Translations under genes and position numbers: made by a program
Source of the DNA: Polynucleobacter tropicus
GTDB taxonomy: Bacteria; Pseudomonadota; Gammaproteobacteria; Burkholderiales; Burkholderiaceae
Length of the DNA stretch: 64,000 bases
Direction of reading: 5' to 3'
NCBI RefSeq assembly: GCF_013307225.1
Contig: NZ_CP028942.1
Coordinates: 1,054,001 to 1,118,000 of the forward strand
The notes under the pieces: model-generated
Databases searched by the model: none
What the model was told of the DNA's origin: nothing
What the model saw: only the letters and a program-made list of their open reading frames with translations
Shown here: positions 8,682 through 19,242 of the stretch, one piece after another
Numbering within the stretch: the stretch's first letter is position 1
Layout: every line of letters starts with the position of its first letter

Positions 8682-10001
8682 ATGAACCGTAGTTTTTACA
8701 TCATTATGGCGGCGCAATTTTTTTCGTCGCTTGCTGATAACGCCCTGCTCATCGCAGCAATTGCCCTTCTGGCCCAGCTTAGCGCTCCGGCCTGGATGAC
8801 CCCTTTACTCAAATTATTCTTCGTATTGTCGTATGTCCTGCTTGCTGCATTTGTGGGTGCATTTGCAGATTCCCGCCCAAAAGGTAATGTAATGTTCATT
8901 ACGAACACCATTAAATTCATTGGCTGTGTTGCCATGCTTTTTGGTGGGCACCCTTTGCTGTCATATGCAGTTGTTGGTTTAGGTGCTGCAGCCTACTCCC
9001 CAGCCAAATACGGAATTCTGACTGAACTCCTCCCCCCTGAAAAACTCGTGGCGGCAAATGGCTGGATAGAAGGACTTACTGTTGGGTCGATCATTTTGGG
9101 GACTGTATTAGGTGGTATTTTAATCAGCAGCACTGTGTCACAAAGCTTACTTGCGCTTGATATGCCCAGCTTTGATACAAGCATCGATACTCCTGCAGAA
9201 TCAGCCATTCTCATCATCATGATGATTTATGTAGTAGCAGCACTTATTAATCTTAAGATTCCAGATACTGGCGCACGCTATGTATCTCAAAAGACAAATC
9301 CCATCGCACTCATCAAGGATTTTTCAATTTGCTTCAAAACGCTCTGGAACGATCGCCTAGGACAAATCTCCCTAGCAGTGACAACATTGTTTTGGGGCGC
9401 TGGAGCAACCCTGCAGTTCATTGTTATCAAATGGGCGCAAGTTGCCCTTCATATGAACCTTTCGCAAGGCGCGATATTGCAGGCTATCTCAGCCGTAGGC
9501 GTGGCAGGTGGTGCTGTGTGGGCAGCTTGGCGCGTACCACTCCGTAGCTCTCTTAATGTATTACCCTACGGCATTGTCATGGGTTTGGTCGTCTGCGTAA
9601 TGGCAATTTACAACTCTGATTTATTACCCAATACCACGCTCATGACAATTGGCAAATTACAGGTCACACTGAATTTATTACCTGCGTATGCATTGTTGAT
9701 CTTAGTTGGTTGGCTTGCAGGTTACTTTGTGGTGCCAATGAACGCCTTACTGCAACATCGCGGCCACGTTCTCATGTCGGCAGGTCATTCAATTGCAGTA
9801 CAAAATTTCAATGAAAATATTTCTGTACTAGCAATGCTCGCCATGTATTCTTTGTTGATATGGTTAGATGTGCCTGTTCAGGCCGTCATTATTGGCTTTG
9901 GACTTGCGGTCAGCGGCATCATGTGGCTCGTAATCAAGCGTCATGCTCGTAACCAAGCAGAATACGACTCAATGCATTTGATTGGTGAACATAAGCACTA
10001 A
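8682..10001 (+). CDS. lplT: Lysophospholipid transporter LplT
   Basis: MFS-type inner-membrane flippase for lysophospholipids. The 439 residues hold about 12 hydrophobic segments. The N-terminal MAAQFFSSLADNALLIAAIALL and the SPAKYGILTELLPPEKLV region in the first half are typical of LplT. Here it stands alone; in enterobacteria it is paired with the acyltransferase aas, which is not in this window. It is transcribed away from alr and ends in a hairpin shared with the converging holD-like gene. Confidence 0.88.
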   Translation: MNRSFYIIMAAQFFSSLADNALLIAAIALLAQLSAPAWMTPLLKLFFVLSYVLLAAFVGAFADSRPKGNVMFITNTIKFIGCVAMLFGGHPLLSYAVVGLGAAAYSPAKYGILTELLPPEKLVAANGWIEGLTVGSIILGTVLGGILISSTVSQSLLALDMPSFDTSIDTPAESAILIIMMIYVVAALINLKIPDTGARYVSQKTNPIALIKDFSICFKTLWNDRLGQISLAVTTLFWGAGATLQFIVIKWAQVALHMNLSQGAILQAISAVGVAGGAVWAAWRVPLRSSLNVLPYGIVMGLVVCVMAIYNSDLLPNTTLMTIGKLQVTLNLLPAYALLILVGWLAGYFVVPMNALLQHRGHVLMSAGHSIAVQNFNENISVLAMLAMYSLLIWLDVPVQAVIIGFGLAVSGIMWLVIKRHARNQAEYDSMHLIGEHKH

Positions 10002-10008
10002 AAAATTA

Positions 10009-10030
10009 TGCCTTGTATAGCTACGAGGCA
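10009..10030. terminator. Bidirectional hairpin between lplT and the holD-like gene
   Basis: TGCCTTGTA pairs with TACGAGGCA (one G-T pair) around a TAGC loop. An A-run on the left gives a T-run for minus-strand transcripts. The plus-strand tail is weaker (AAATATTTTG). Confidence 0.65.
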
Positions 10031-10558
10031 CTAAATATTTTGCAGAACTGATTTAGCCAATAACAAATCTTGCCAAAGCAAAGCCTTCTCCTTTGGCTTT
10101 CCAACCACTTGCGCAAGGTCTTGAGAGGCGACCACTGGAATCTCATCATCATTTCCAGTACTCAAGGCCAATATAGTTTCACGCAACTGGGACAAAGGAT
10201 CACACTCACCTGTGACTTTCTGTACGGCTGGTCCGCCAAAAGCAAGCGCCACCACTGGCGCACCATCCTCCGGCATTGTGAGCTTAGATAAGTCATCGCT
10301 CGGAAGCTTCCAAGACCACTCTTGAGAAGATAAACCTAAAACTCGAATGAGATTCTGAAAGAGCAACTGCGTATCACCCTGAGGCTTTGCTCCAAAGAAC
10401 CACCAATGTGCCCGAACTGAGGATTCTGCAGCCTGTGAGACCGCACTATCTTCTGCGGACTTGATCGCAGGAATTGAAGGTACAGTAGACCCCTGCTCTC
10501 TTGAGACCCATTCGGTAATGCCCATTTCTTTCAAATAGCTTGCGTGCAAATTGCTCAT
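10031..10558 (-). CDS. HolD-like protein (putative DNA polymerase III psi subunit)
   Basis: 175 aa, soluble, not a strongly conserved family. The N-terminal YLKEMGITEWVSRE resembles the start of E. coli HolD (QLQQLGITQWSLRR), the part that contacts the chi subunit. A central LLFQNLIRVLGL segment and a C-terminal ALLWQDLLL also match HolD spacing. It follows rimI with a 4-base ATGA overlap; in E. coli holD and rimI are likewise adjacent. If correct, it would help the clamp-loader complex bind SSB through chi. A segment around residues 20-50 is extra compared with E. coli. Confidence 0.55.
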   Translation of the reverse strand: MSNLHASYLKEMGITEWVSREQGSTVPSIPAIKSAEDSAVSQAAESSVRAHWWFFGAKPQGDTQLLFQNLIRVLGLSSQEWSWKLPSDDLSKLTMPEDGAPVVALAFGGPAVQKVTGECDPLSQLRETILALSTGNDDEIPVVASQDLAQVVGKPKEKALLWQDLLLAKSVLQNI

Positions 10559-11082
10559 GACTCTAGCTTAATGGATTTTGCCATGACAATTGCATCCTCC
10601 CGAATACCCGTCTCAGGGCTGGCTGGATAGTAACCTTTTCGTATACCTATCTGCTCATACCCCAATTTTTTATACAAGGCAAAAGCAGGCTCATTTGTGG
10701 GACGCACTTCCAATATGATTCGAGGCATTTTTTGCTGAGCTGCAACTCCCTCGATTGCCTCCATCATGCGAGCACCCAAGCCTAGCTTTCTTAATTTCGG
10801 TGAGACCGTGATATTCAAGAGATGGAGCTCATCAACTGCGGGATACAAAATGCAGTATGCCCATAAAGCCTGAGAATCCGTAAATGTACCTGGAGATACA
10901 TCGTTCTCAGCAAGGCTTGGTCTGATGCAATAAGCCCAATGTGCTGCCGCCAGAGAATCGGAAAAGTTTCCTCGGGTCCATGGATGAATATGAGAAACAG
11001 ATTCGATTGCCAATACGGCATCAAGGTCTGCCGGCTGCATGGGCATAAAAGAAAGCTCGGCAACTTCTTTTGGGCTTGTCAT
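10555..11082 (-). CDS. rimI: Ribosomal protein S18 alanine N-acetyltransferase RimI
   Basis: GNAT-family acetyltransferase that modifies the N-terminus of ribosomal protein S18. The acetyl-CoA binding segment is KLGLGARMMEAIEG, followed by RIILEVRPTNEPAFALYKKLGYE, a strong RimI signature (N..A..LY...GF/Y). An N-terminal stretch of about 15 residues precedes the domain. It overlaps tsaB upstream and the holD-like gene downstream by four bases each, so the three genes are translationally coupled. Confidence 0.9.
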   Translation of the reverse strand: MTSPKEVAELSFMPMQPADLDAVLAIESVSHIHPWTRGNFSDSLAAAHWAYCIRPSLAENDVSPGTFTDSQALWAYCILYPAVDELHLLNITVSPKLRKLGLGARMMEAIEGVAAQQKMPRIILEVRPTNEPAFALYKKLGYEQIGIRKGYYPASPETGIREDAIVMAKSIKLES

Positions 11083-11813
11083 TGCTGGGTGCCCTTTTTA
11101 AAGATCTGATCGCGCTCTTCAGTAGTTAAAGCCACTTTATTACGTACATAAAGCGGCTCCAGCTCTTGAACCGGTATTTGCTTGCCGCTAACCAATGCAG
11201 GCATTGCACAGCCCAAAATCCCAAGTGCAGAAACACCAATATTTGCATCTAAGCAATTAACAGGCAGTTGATGGTGGGTAAATAAGCGATTGCCATAAGC
11301 ATTAATTGCGCTACCAGCTAAATACCGCGCGCCTTCCAAGTCAATCGCTTCAGGACTACTCAAATGAATATCGCCCAGCCTCTGGGGCTCGTTATCTGAT
11401 GATGCATATTGATATTTAGCCCAGTAAATTTCGTCCATGCGTGCGTCAACCGCAACTACAAACTGACTGGGCTGTATTTTATGGAAGCTTTGATTAGATA
11501 ACAATTCCATTGCAATTGCATCTAAGCTTGCAATCGGAATCACTGGTAGATTTGCGGCTAGCGCTAGACCTTGAGCAGCAGCAACCCCTAATCGCACGCC
11601 TGTAAATGCTCCTGGGCCAATACCAATCGCTATAGCATCCAAATCGGCCATAGCAAGCTTTGAAGCTTGCAGCATCTCTTCGATCCATGGCAAAAGTAGC
11701 TGACTAGCACCAGCGGCGACTGGCTGATGTCTAAATGCAGGCTCTACCTCACCTAAAGATAAAGCCACCGAACACCAAGCCGATGAGGTGTCGATGGCCA
11801 AGATGCGTTTCAA
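11079..11813 (-). CDS. tsaB: tRNA threonylcarbamoyladenosine protein TsaB
   Basis: Partner of TsaD in making t6A at position 37 of ANN-decoding tRNAs. The ASKHA-fold start ILAIDTSS and the segment GIGPGAFTGVRLG (near residue 65) are characteristic. The C-terminal half is shorter and more variable, as usual. 244 aa is full length. It is first in a tsaB-rimI-holD-like operon. No clear terminator separates it from the VOC gene 33 bases upstream, so readthrough from the methylmalonyl block is possible. Confidence 0.92.
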   Translation of the reverse strand: MKRILAIDTSSAWCSVALSLGEVEPAFRHQPVAAGASQLLLPWIEEMLQASKLAMADLDAIAIGIGPGAFTGVRLGVAAAQGLALAANLPVIPIASLDAIAMELLSNQSFHKIQPSQFVVAVDARMDEIYWAKYQYASSDNEPQRLGDIHLSSPEAIDLEGARYLAGSAINAYGNRLFTHHQLPVNCLDANIGVSALGILGCAMPALVSGKQIPVQELEPLYVRNKVALTTEERDQIFKKGTQQ

Positions 11814-11846
11814 ATTGAACTCTTATTGCGTTGGCTAAAACCCAAA

Positions 11847-12314
11847 TTATGAACTTAATCCAGCAATTACTTCTGGAGGAGCTTGAACCAACTCAATTAG
11901 GACCCCTTCTCCGCCAATCGGAAACTCGTCATTACCTTTAGGATGGACAAAGGTGATGTCGTGGCCGCCAGCGCCCCTGCGAATTCCACCTGGCGCAAAG
12001 CGCAGACCATTTGCGGATAACCACTCAACAGCTTTTGGCAAATCATCAACCCACAAACCAATGTGATTTAGCGGCGTTTGATGCACTGCTGGCTTTTTAT
12101 TTATATCCAGAGGTTGCATGAGATCAACCTCGATCTCATGTACTCCAGAGCCAATTGAACAAATATCTTCATCAACGTTTTCACGTTCAGATACAAAAGT
12201 GCTCTTATATTCAAAACCGAATAAATCGACCCATAGCTTCTTGAGGCGATCTTTATTCTCGCCACCAATCGCTATCTGCTGAATTCCGAGAATCTTAAAA
12301 GGCTTAGCTGTCAT
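11847..12314 (-). CDS. VOC-family protein, candidate methylmalonyl-CoA epimerase
   Basis: 155 aa vicinal-oxygen-chelate protein. The second half ([10 protein letters not shown], then [14 protein letters not shown] and [10 protein letters not shown]) closely resembles methylmalonyl-CoA epimerase. Its place directly after pccA, in the same direction as pccB, meaB and scpA, fits that role: converting (S)- to (R)-methylmalonyl-CoA between carboxylase and mutase. At the first metal-ligand position the family has IDHI; here it is IQQI, so Gln13 replaces His. The His of NHIG and the Glu of LIELV are kept. A related glyoxalase-like function is not excluded. Confidence 0.7.
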   Translation of the reverse strand: MTAKPFKILGIQQIAIGGENKDRLKKLWVDLFGFEYKSTFVSERENVDEDICSIGSGVHEIEVDLMQPLDINKKPAVHQTPLNHIGLWVDDLPKAVEWLSANGLRFAPGGIRRGAGGHDITFVHPKGNDEFPIGGEGVLIELVQAPPEVIAGLSS

Positions 12315-12330
12315 TTAAACGGAACCCCTC

Positions 12331-14367
12331 TTATTCAAAACGAATAATTAATTGATCAACTGCCAAGCTCTCACCCTCTTTGGCACAGATCTCCGCAACA
12401 ACGCCATCTTGCATTGCCGAAATCGTATTCTCCATCTTCATTGCTTCAATTGAGGCTAGTTTCTGACCTGCAGTTACAGCTTCCCCAACCTTAACCGCAA
12501 CTTTAGTTAGCAAACCTGGCATCGGTGACATAACAAGCTTAGATGTATCGGGTGGAAGCTTCACTGGCATACGACGCTGAAGCTCTGCACCCAATGGACT
12601 GAGAACCATACACTCATAGTGTGCGCCATCCAGAATGAGGCAGAACTTCACACCCTTGCGTTCTACTTGAGCGGTGATTTTCTGCGTGCCATTGATTGTT
12701 GCATTAAGACATATTTGACCTGGACGCCAATCGCTGACGATGTCATAACGGCTAACACCATCTTTTTCTTCAATATAGACTGAATAAACACCGTCTTTAA
12801 GCTCAACCCGAATTGGAACTTCATACGGATCATTCATAGAGCCAGTTTTTTTGCCAGTTACCACAACAAATTTCTTAGCAATAACCATTTCATGGCCAGC
12901 CAACTGACCATCAATCATCTTAATATGCTCAAGATAGCGATAGCGCATGAAGGCTGCCAAAGCGGCTAAACGTTTAGGGTCAGCAGGTTGCACTGAATCC
13001 TTCTTAAAGCCTTCTGGATATTCTTCAGCAATAAAGCCTGTTGTGAAATCGCCATTCACAAACCTTGGGTGTTGCAATAGCGCCGCTTGGAATGGAATGT
13101 TGGAATGAATGCCGCGAATCACAAAATCATTCAATGCGGAACGCATCTTCTCGATGGCTTCCGTACGATCCTTGCCGTGCACAATCAATTTGGCAATCAT
13201 GGAGTCGTAATACATCGGAATCTCGCCACCCTCGTATACGCCAGTATCAACACGAACGCCATTTACGGACTCTGGTGGACGATACTTCACAAGACGTCCT
13301 GTAGAAGGCAAGAAGTTGCGGAATGGATCATCTGCGTTAATTCGACACTCCATTGACCAACCGTCTAGCTTCACATCCTCTTGCTTAAATGCCAACTTTT
13401 CGCCTGCAGCAACACGAATCATCTGCTCTACAAGATCAAGACCAGTGATGCTCTCTGTAACTGGATGCTCTACCTGCAAACGGGTATTCATTTCCAAGAA
13501 GTAGAAAGACTTGTCCTTGCCGACGACAAACTCTACCGTTCCTGCTGACTGGTAGTTCACCGCTTTAGCTAGGGCGACCGCTTGCTCACCCATTGCTTTA
13601 CGAGTAGCTGGATCAATAAATGGAGATGGAGCCTCTTCAATCACCTTTTGGTGACGACGTTGAATGGAGCAATCACGCTCATTGAGGTAAACCACATTGC
13701 CATGAGAATCTCCCAAGATCTGAATCTCAATATGTCTTGGACCTTCAACAAACTTCTCAATAAAGATGCGATCATCTCCAAAGCTATTCATAGCCTCTGT
13801 TTTACATGCTGCAAAGCCTTCAGCCGCCTCTTTGTCGTTAAACGCAACGCGCAAGCCTTTGCCGCCGCCGCCTGCTGACGCTTTAATCATGACTGGATAA
13901 CCAATGTCTTGAGCAATCTTGACAGCCTCTTCGTTGGTATCAATAGCATCGTTGTAACCAGGAATCGTATTGACCCTGGCTTCTTGAGCAAGCTTCTTGG
14001 AGGCGATCTTGTCACCCATGGCTGCAATAGATTGGTGTTTAGGGCCAATAAAGACAATGCCTTCTTCTTCGCAGCGCTTAGCAAACTGCTCGTTCTCAGA
14101 AAGGAATCCATAGCCTGGATGCACCGCTTCTGCACCAGTATCTTTACAAGCTTGGATAATCCGATCCATTACAAGATAAGACTCTCTCGATGGTGCAGGT
14201 CCAATACAAACAGCCTCATCAGCCAGCTGTACATGTCGGGCCTCCTTGTCTGCCTCTGAATACACGGCGACAGTTTTAATCCCCATCTTTTTAGCGGTCT
14301 TCATCACACGGCAAGCAATCTCACCGCGGTTAGCAATCAAAATTTTCTTAAACATTTTTGTAGTCAT
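12331..14367 (-). CDS. pccA: Propionyl-CoA carboxylase, biotin-containing alpha subunit
   Basis: Carboxylates its biotin with bicarbonate and ATP, for transfer to propionyl-CoA by PccB. Biotin carboxylase domain at about residues 5-450 (ILIANRGEIACRV, the Gly-rich SAGGGGKGLR, EMNTRLQVEHPVTE), then a linker of ~150 residues typical of PccA, then the biotinyl domain with the EAMKMEN lysine about 35 residues from the end. Length 678 aa is typical. Fourteen bases separate it from pccB upstream. The substrate is inferred from the mutase and MeaB neighbours; a related acyl-CoA carboxylase with another substrate remains possible. Confidence 0.92.
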   Translation of the reverse strand: MTTKMFKKILIANRGEIACRVMKTAKKMGIKTVAVYSEADKEARHVQLADEAVCIGPAPSRESYLVMDRIIQACKDTGAEAVHPGYGFLSENEQFAKRCEEEGIVFIGPKHQSIAAMGDKIASKKLAQEARVNTIPGYNDAIDTNEEAVKIAQDIGYPVMIKASAGGGGKGLRVAFNDKEAAEGFAACKTEAMNSFGDDRIFIEKFVEGPRHIEIQILGDSHGNVVYLNERDCSIQRRHQKVIEEAPSPFIDPATRKAMGEQAVALAKAVNYQSAGTVEFVVGKDKSFYFLEMNTRLQVEHPVTESITGLDLVEQMIRVAAGEKLAFKQEDVKLDGWSMECRINADDPFRNFLPSTGRLVKYRPPESVNGVRVDTGVYEGGEIPMYYDSMIAKLIVHGKDRTEAIEKMRSALNDFVIRGIHSNIPFQAALLQHPRFVNGDFTTGFIAEEYPEGFKKDSVQPADPKRLAALAAFMRYRYLEHIKMIDGQLAGHEMVIAKKFVVVTGKKTGSMNDPYEVPIRVELKDGVYSVYIEEKDGVSRYDIVSDWRPGQICLNATINGTQKITAQVERKGVKFCLILDGAHYECMVLSPLGAELQRRMPVKLPPDTSKLVMSPMPGLLTKVAVKVGEAVTAGQKLASIEAMKMENTISAMQDGVVAEICAKEGESLAVDQLIIRFE

Positions 14368-14381
14368 TTTTATCAGCGCCT

Positions 14382-15914
14382 TTACAGAGGAATATTGCCG
14401 TGTTTACGCGCAGGATTCTTCAAATCTTTGTCTTTTAGCATTGCTAAAGAGCGAGCAATACGCTTGCGGGTTTCGTGTGGAAGGATGACATCATCAATAT
14501 ATCCACGACGGCCTGCTACAAAGGGGTTTGCAAACTTAGCCTTGTATTCCGCTTCACGAGCAGCGATCTTTTCTGGATCAGATTTCTCTTCACGGAAAAT
14601 GATTTCTACAGCACCCTTAGGACCCATCACTGCAATCTCAGCAGAAGGCCAAGCAAAGTTCACGTCACCGCGCAAATGCTTAGAGGCCATCACGTCATAT
14701 GCACCGCCATAAGCCTTGCGAGTAATGAGCGTGACTTTTGGCACTGTGCAGTCTGCGTATGCGTAGAGTAATTTCGCACCATGCTTGATAATGCCACCGT
14801 ACTCTTGGGCTGTTCCCGGCATAAATCCAGGGACGTCAACCAATGTCACCACAGGAATGTTGAAAGCATCACAAAAGCGCACAAAACGCGCCGCTTTAAT
14901 GGATGCCTTAATATCCAAACAACCCGCCAATACTAGTGGCTGATTGGCTACGATGCCGATTGAGCGGCCTTCCATGCGTGCAAAACCAATAACGATGTTC
15001 TTTGCGTAATCTGGTTGCAACTCAAAGAATTCACCATCATCAACAATCTTCTCGATCAACTCTTTCATGTCATAAGGTTGATTCGGATTAGATGGAACCA
15101 AAGTATCTAAGGAGAAATCTGGCTCTTCAGTACGATTCGCACCCTTAATGAGTGGTGGCTTCTCACGATTTGATAAAGGCAGGTAATTGAAGAAACGACG
15201 TAGCATCATGATGGCATCTACATCGTTATCAAAAGCCAAATCGCAAACACCAGATACTGTTGAGTGCGTTACAGCTCCACCTAATTCCTCGGCAGTGACA
15301 TCTTCATGCGTAACTGTTTTAACCACCTCTGGGCCAGTTACGAACATGTAAGAACTATCTTTCACCATGAAGATGAAGTCAGTAAGCGCTGGTGAATAGA
15401 CGGCACCGCCAGCAGACGGCCCCATGATCAAAGAGATTTGAGGAATCACGCCTGAGGCCGTTACGTTACGCTGGAAAATTTCAGCATAGCCGCCAAGAGA
15501 AGCAACGCCCTCTTGAATTCGAGCGCCGCCAGAGTCATTCAAACCAATAACCGGAGCACCTACCTTCATCGCTTGATCCATGATCTTGCAAATCTTCTCT
15601 GCATGCGCTTCGGATAGTGAGCCTCCTAAAACTGTGAAATCCTGTGAGAACACGAATACGAGACGGCCGTTAATCATTCCGTAACCAGTGACTACGCCAT
15701 CACCTGGTACGGTTTGATCACCCATTCCAAAGTCGTGGCAACGGTGCTCAACAAACATGTCCCATTCCTCGAATGTGCCTGCATCAAGCAATAGCTCAAT
15801 ACGCTCACGGGCTGTTAACTTACCCTTTGAGTGCTGAGCCTGAATACGCTTTTGCCCACCGCCTAAGCGTGCCAGCTCGCGCTTCGCCTCTAGTTGTTGA
15901 ATGATTTCCTTCAT
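14382..15914 (-). CDS. pccB: Propionyl-CoA carboxylase, carboxyltransferase beta subunit
   Basis: Transfers CO2 from biotin to propionyl-CoA. Two crotonase-like carboxyltransferase halves: the N-terminal one has [18 protein letters not shown] and the oxyanion segment [11 protein letters not shown]; the C-terminal one has [14 protein letters not shown] and [10 protein letters not shown]. 510 aa is full length, and the end (ARKHGNIPL) is the usual PccB terminus. It lies between meaB (10 bases) and pccA (14 bases) in one transcription unit. Confidence 0.94.
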   Translation of the reverse strand: MKEIIQQLEAKRELARLGGGQKRIQAQHSKGKLTARERIELLLDAGTFEEWDMFVEHRCHDFGMGDQTVPGDGVVTGYGMINGRLVFVFSQDFTVLGGSLSEAHAEKICKIMDQAMKVGAPVIGLNDSGGARIQEGVASLGGYAEIFQRNVTASGVIPQISLIMGPSAGGAVYSPALTDFIFMVKDSSYMFVTGPEVVKTVTHEDVTAEELGGAVTHSTVSGVCDLAFDNDVDAIMMLRRFFNYLPLSNREKPPLIKGANRTEEPDFSLDTLVPSNPNQPYDMKELIEKIVDDGEFFELQPDYAKNIVIGFARMEGRSIGIVANQPLVLAGCLDIKASIKAARFVRFCDAFNIPVVTLVDVPGFMPGTAQEYGGIIKHGAKLLYAYADCTVPKVTLITRKAYGGAYDVMASKHLRGDVNFAWPSAEIAVMGPKGAVEIIFREEKSDPEKIAAREAEYKAKFANPFVAGRRGYIDDVILPHETRKRIARSLAMLKDKDLKNPARKHGNIPL

Positions 15915-15924
15915 TGCCTACTCC

Positions 15925-16950
15925 TTAGAAAAATTCATGACCCATGGACTCCAATAAGCGTCTTGCTGCAACTGAAGGCGCCATGGTTCCTTGATTAACT
16001 TCTGCAACCAAATTTGGTAGAAGCGCTTGCACCGCCTCATTACTACGAAATGCGTTCTTTAAGCCCGCATCAATACGGTCCCACATCCAAGTCCCAGCTT
16101 GTTGCTTACGACGTGAGTCAAACTTACCATTAGCCTTTTGCAGCTTTTCAAAGCGAGAAATCTTTTCCCATAACTCTGGGACGCCTCTACCCTCAAGAGC
16201 ACTCAAAGTCATTACCGTGGGATGCCAATAATTGACATCATGTGAGGCATGATCTGGATTGCCTTGAAAACCCAGCAATCTCAATGAGCTGGTAATAAAG
16301 AGCTGCGCACGCATTGCAGCATCTGGATCGATATCTACTTTATTTATGACAATCAAGTCGGCGATTTCCATCACACCCTTCTTGATGGCCTGCAAATCAT
16401 CCCCAGCATTAGGTAACTGCAGCAGCAAAAACATATCTGTCATGCCTGCAACCGCTATTTCGCTTTGACCTACACCCACAGTCTCGACAATCACCACATC
16501 AAAACCAGCAGCTTCAGCAACTAACATGGCTTCGCGAGTCTTTTCGGCAACCCCACCTAAGGTAAGGGATGATGGACTGGGTCGAATAAACGCATTCTCC
16601 AAAACAGAGAGGCGCTCCATTCGGGTTTTGTCACCCAAAATAGATCCGCCAGATAAGCTTGAAGAAGGATCGATTGCGAGAACTGCAACCCGATGACCTT
16701 TCTCAATCAAATATAGACCAAGAGATTCAATTAAGGTGGACTTGCCAACACCAGGAACACCAGAGATACCCAAACGAAATGACTTCCCTGTTTTAGGTAA
16801 CAAGGCATTCAGAACATCATCGGCGCGCTTGCGATGATCAAGACGAGTCGACTCAAGCAATGTAATAACTTTCGCCAACGCCCTACGCTGCTTTAGCGAC
16901 GGAGCGCTGGTGAGATCATTCACCAAAACCTGATCAACTGCCTCGAGCAT
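15925..16950 (-). CDS. meaB: Methylmalonyl-CoA mutase-associated GTPase MeaB
   Basis: G3E-family P-loop GTPase that protects methylmalonyl-CoA mutase and gates delivery of adenosylcobalamin. Walker A is GVPGVGKST (about residue 60), Walker B-like ILAIDPSSS, the ETVGVGQSE switch region, and the base-recognition NKVD. 341 aa matches the MeaB/ArgK family. It follows scpA after 24 bases, the common mutase-chaperone pairing, and precedes pccB. Confidence 0.95.
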   Translation of the reverse strand: MLEAVDQVLVNDLTSAPSLKQRRALAKVITLLESTRLDHRKRADDVLNALLPKTGKSFRLGISGVPGVGKSTLIESLGLYLIEKGHRVAVLAIDPSSSLSGGSILGDKTRMERLSVLENAFIRPSPSSLTLGGVAEKTREAMLVAEAAGFDVVIVETVGVGQSEIAVAGMTDMFLLLQLPNAGDDLQAIKKGVMEIADLIVINKVDIDPDAAMRAQLFITSSLRLLGFQGNPDHASHDVNYWHPTVMTLSALEGRGVPELWEKISRFEKLQKANGKFDSRRKQQAGTWMWDRIDAGLKNAFRSNEAVQALLPNLVAEVNQGTMAPSVAARRLLESMGHEFF

Positions 16951-16974
16951 CTTGCCTATCTCGCCCAGATCGTA

Positions 16975-19161
16975 TTAAGCAGGTTTTACAGATTTACGAA
17001 TTTGCTCAAGCACATCCTTGGCTGAGGCTGGAATTGGTGTTCCTGGACCATAGATGCCTTTAACACCTGCCTCATACAGGAACTCATAATCTTGTCTTGG
17101 AATTACGCCACCAACGAAGACGATGATGTCATCAGCGCCTTGTTTCTTCAGTTCGGCAATGATGGCTGGGACCAGAGTCTTATGACCAGCTGCCAAGGTT
17201 GAAACACCCAATGCATGAACGTCATTCTCAATTGCCTGACGCGCACACTCTTCAGGAGTTTGGAACAAAGGTCCGATATCCACATCAAAACCAAGATCGG
17301 CATAAGCGGTTGCAACAACCTTTGCGCCACGATCATGACCGTCTTGACCAAGCTTAGCAATCATCACACGTGGACGACGTCCAAACTCTTTCGCGAAATC
17401 AGCGATTTCTGTTTGTAATTTTGCCCAGCCCTCGGCTGAGTCATAGGCAGCTGCATACACTCCGGTCACCTTTTGAGTATCGGCGCGATGGCGCCCGTAA
17501 ACTTTTTCCAATGCATCAGACACTTCGCCAACTGTTGCGCGCAAACGAATTGCATTAACAGATAACTCCAGTAAATTTCCTGAGCCTTCTTCGGCGGCCT
17601 TAGTTAATGCCTCCAATGCAGCCTCTACTTTTTTGCTGTCGCGCTTCGCCTTAATATCCTTGAGACGAGCAACCTGTCCATCACGAACCTTGTCGTTGTC
17701 AATCATTAAGACATCAACAAGATCTTCTTTAGCCAGCTTGTATTTATTTACACCCACGATTACATCGGAACCTGAATCGATCTTCGCTTGTTTTTCAGCG
17801 GCAGCGGCCTCAATCTTGAGTTTGGCCCAACCACTCTCAACCGCCTTGGTCATGCCACCCATAGCGTCTACTTCCTGGATGATCTCCCAGGCCTTATCGG
17901 CCATCTCTTGGGTCAAATTCTCCATCATGTAAGAGCCTGCCCATGGATCAATCACGCTAGTAATATGCGTTTCTTCCTGCAAAATGAGCTGTGTGTTTCG
18001 AGCAATGCGACTTGAGAATTCTGAAGGCAAAGCAATTGCTTCATCCAAAGAATTGGTATGCAAAGACTGTGTACCGCCAAATACTGCAGCCATCGCTTCA
18101 ACAGTCGTTCTCACGACGTTGTTATATGGGTCTTGCTCCGTCAAAGACCAACCAGATGTCTGACAGTGAGTGCGCAACATTAATGATTTTGGATTCTTTG
18201 GCTCAAAAGACTTCATGATGCGCCACCACAATAAACGTGCCGCGCGCAATTTAGCCACTTCAAGGTAAAAGTTCATACCAATCGCGAAGAAGAATGAAAG
18301 TCGACCAGCAAATCCGTCAACATCCAATCCTTTTGCTAAGGCGGTTTTGACATATTCTTTACCGTCGGCCAATGTAAACGCCAGCTCCAATACTTGATTA
18401 GCACCCGCTTCTTGCATGTGATAACCCGAAATAGAAATCGAGTTGAACTTAGGCATATTTTTTGCGGTGTACTCAATAATGTCACCGATGATGCGCATTG
18501 AAGGCTCTGGTGGGTAAATATAGGTATTACGCACCATAAACTCTTTCAGAATATCGTTCTGAATCGTTCCAGATAATTGCTCTTGCTTTACGCCCTGCTC
18601 TTCACCAGCAACAATGTATCCAGCCAATACCGGCAAGACCGCGCCGTTCATGGTCATTGACACAGAAACCTTGTCTAGCGGGATGCCATCAAACAAAATT
18701 TTCATATCCTCAACAGAGTCTATGGCAACACCAGCCTTACCAACGTCACCTGTTACACGGGGATGATCTGAATCGTAACCACGGTGTGTTGCCAAATCGA
18801 ATGCAACTGAAACACCTTGTCCGCCAGCTTCTAAAGCCTTGCGATAAAAAGCATTCGATTCTTCAGCAGTTGAAAAGCCAGCGTACTGACGAATCGTCCA
18901 AGGACGTACCGAATACATCGTTGCTTGGGGGCCACGTATAAATGGTTCAAAACCTGGCAATGTATCTGTGTAATGAAGATCTTTGGCATCCGCTGATGTG
19001 TAAAGCGCTTTTAGATGAATTCCATCGGGAGTTTTCCAGCCAAGCTGATTAACATCACCATTAGGTGCAGACTTTTGCGCTGCTTTATTCCAAGAATCTA
19101 AATTGACATCTGGAAATGATGGCCATTCTTTGCTAGATGGATTTTTCTTTTCTGAACTCAC
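16975..19161 (-). CDS. scpA: Methylmalonyl-CoA mutase (single-chain catalytic type)
   Basis: Converts (R)-methylmalonyl-CoA to succinyl-CoA with adenosylcobalamin. The substrate-binding TIM barrel spans the first ~550 residues ([29 protein letters not shown]). The C-terminal B12 domain carries DGHDRGAK with the cobalt-ligand His, then the GVSTLAAGH and GGVIP loops. The start is GTG at 19161 (728 aa), six bases after AGGGAG; an upstream ATG at 19188 would place that ribosome site inside the gene. It is the first gene of the propionate block. Regulation probably comes from the divergent GntR protein. Confidence 0.95.
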   Translation of the reverse strand: MSSEKKNPSSKEWPSFPDVNLDSWNKAAQKSAPNGDVNQLGWKTPDGIHLKALYTSADAKDLHYTDTLPGFEPFIRGPQATMYSVRPWTIRQYAGFSTAEESNAFYRKALEAGGQGVSVAFDLATHRGYDSDHPRVTGDVGKAGVAIDSVEDMKILFDGIPLDKVSVSMTMNGAVLPVLAGYIVAGEEQGVKQEQLSGTIQNDILKEFMVRNTYIYPPEPSMRIIGDIIEYTAKNMPKFNSISISGYHMQEAGANQVLELAFTLADGKEYVKTALAKGLDVDGFAGRLSFFFAIGMNFYLEVAKLRAARLLWWRIMKSFEPKNPKSLMLRTHCQTSGWSLTEQDPYNNVVRTTVEAMAAVFGGTQSLHTNSLDEAIALPSEFSSRIARNTQLILQEETHITSVIDPWAGSYMMENLTQEMADKAWEIIQEVDAMGGMTKAVESGWAKLKIEAAAAEKQAKIDSGSDVIVGVNKYKLAKEDLVDVLMIDNDKVRDGQVARLKDIKAKRDSKKVEAALEALTKAAEEGSGNLLELSVNAIRLRATVGEVSDALEKVYGRHRADTQKVTGVYAAAYDSAEGWAKLQTEIADFAKEFGRRPRVMIAKLGQDGHDRGAKVVATAYADLGFDVDIGPLFQTPEECARQAIENDVHALGVSTLAAGHKTLVPAIIAELKKQGADDIIVFVGGVIPRQDYEFLYEAGVKGIYGPGTPIPASAKDVLEQIRKSVKPA

Positions 19162-19222
19162 AAAACACTCCCTAGTTTTTTGTTGCATTGCATATAAGAT
19201 TCTCTAATTCTGCTTGACTATT

Positions 19223-19242
19223 TGATATTTGTCTAGATATCA
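19223..19242. promoter_or_regulatory. Inverted repeat TGATAT-N8-ATATCA between scpA and gntR
   Basis: TGATAT (19223-19228) and ATATCA (19237-19242) are perfect inverted halves eight bases apart. It lies immediately beside the larger palindrome at 19243-19264, in the only intergenic DNA between the divergent genes. Possibly a second operator. Confidence 0.45.

Noticed and set aside
13887..14259. Open frames on both strands inside pccA
   Set aside because: pccA is continuous with all domain motifs; the other frames show no family.
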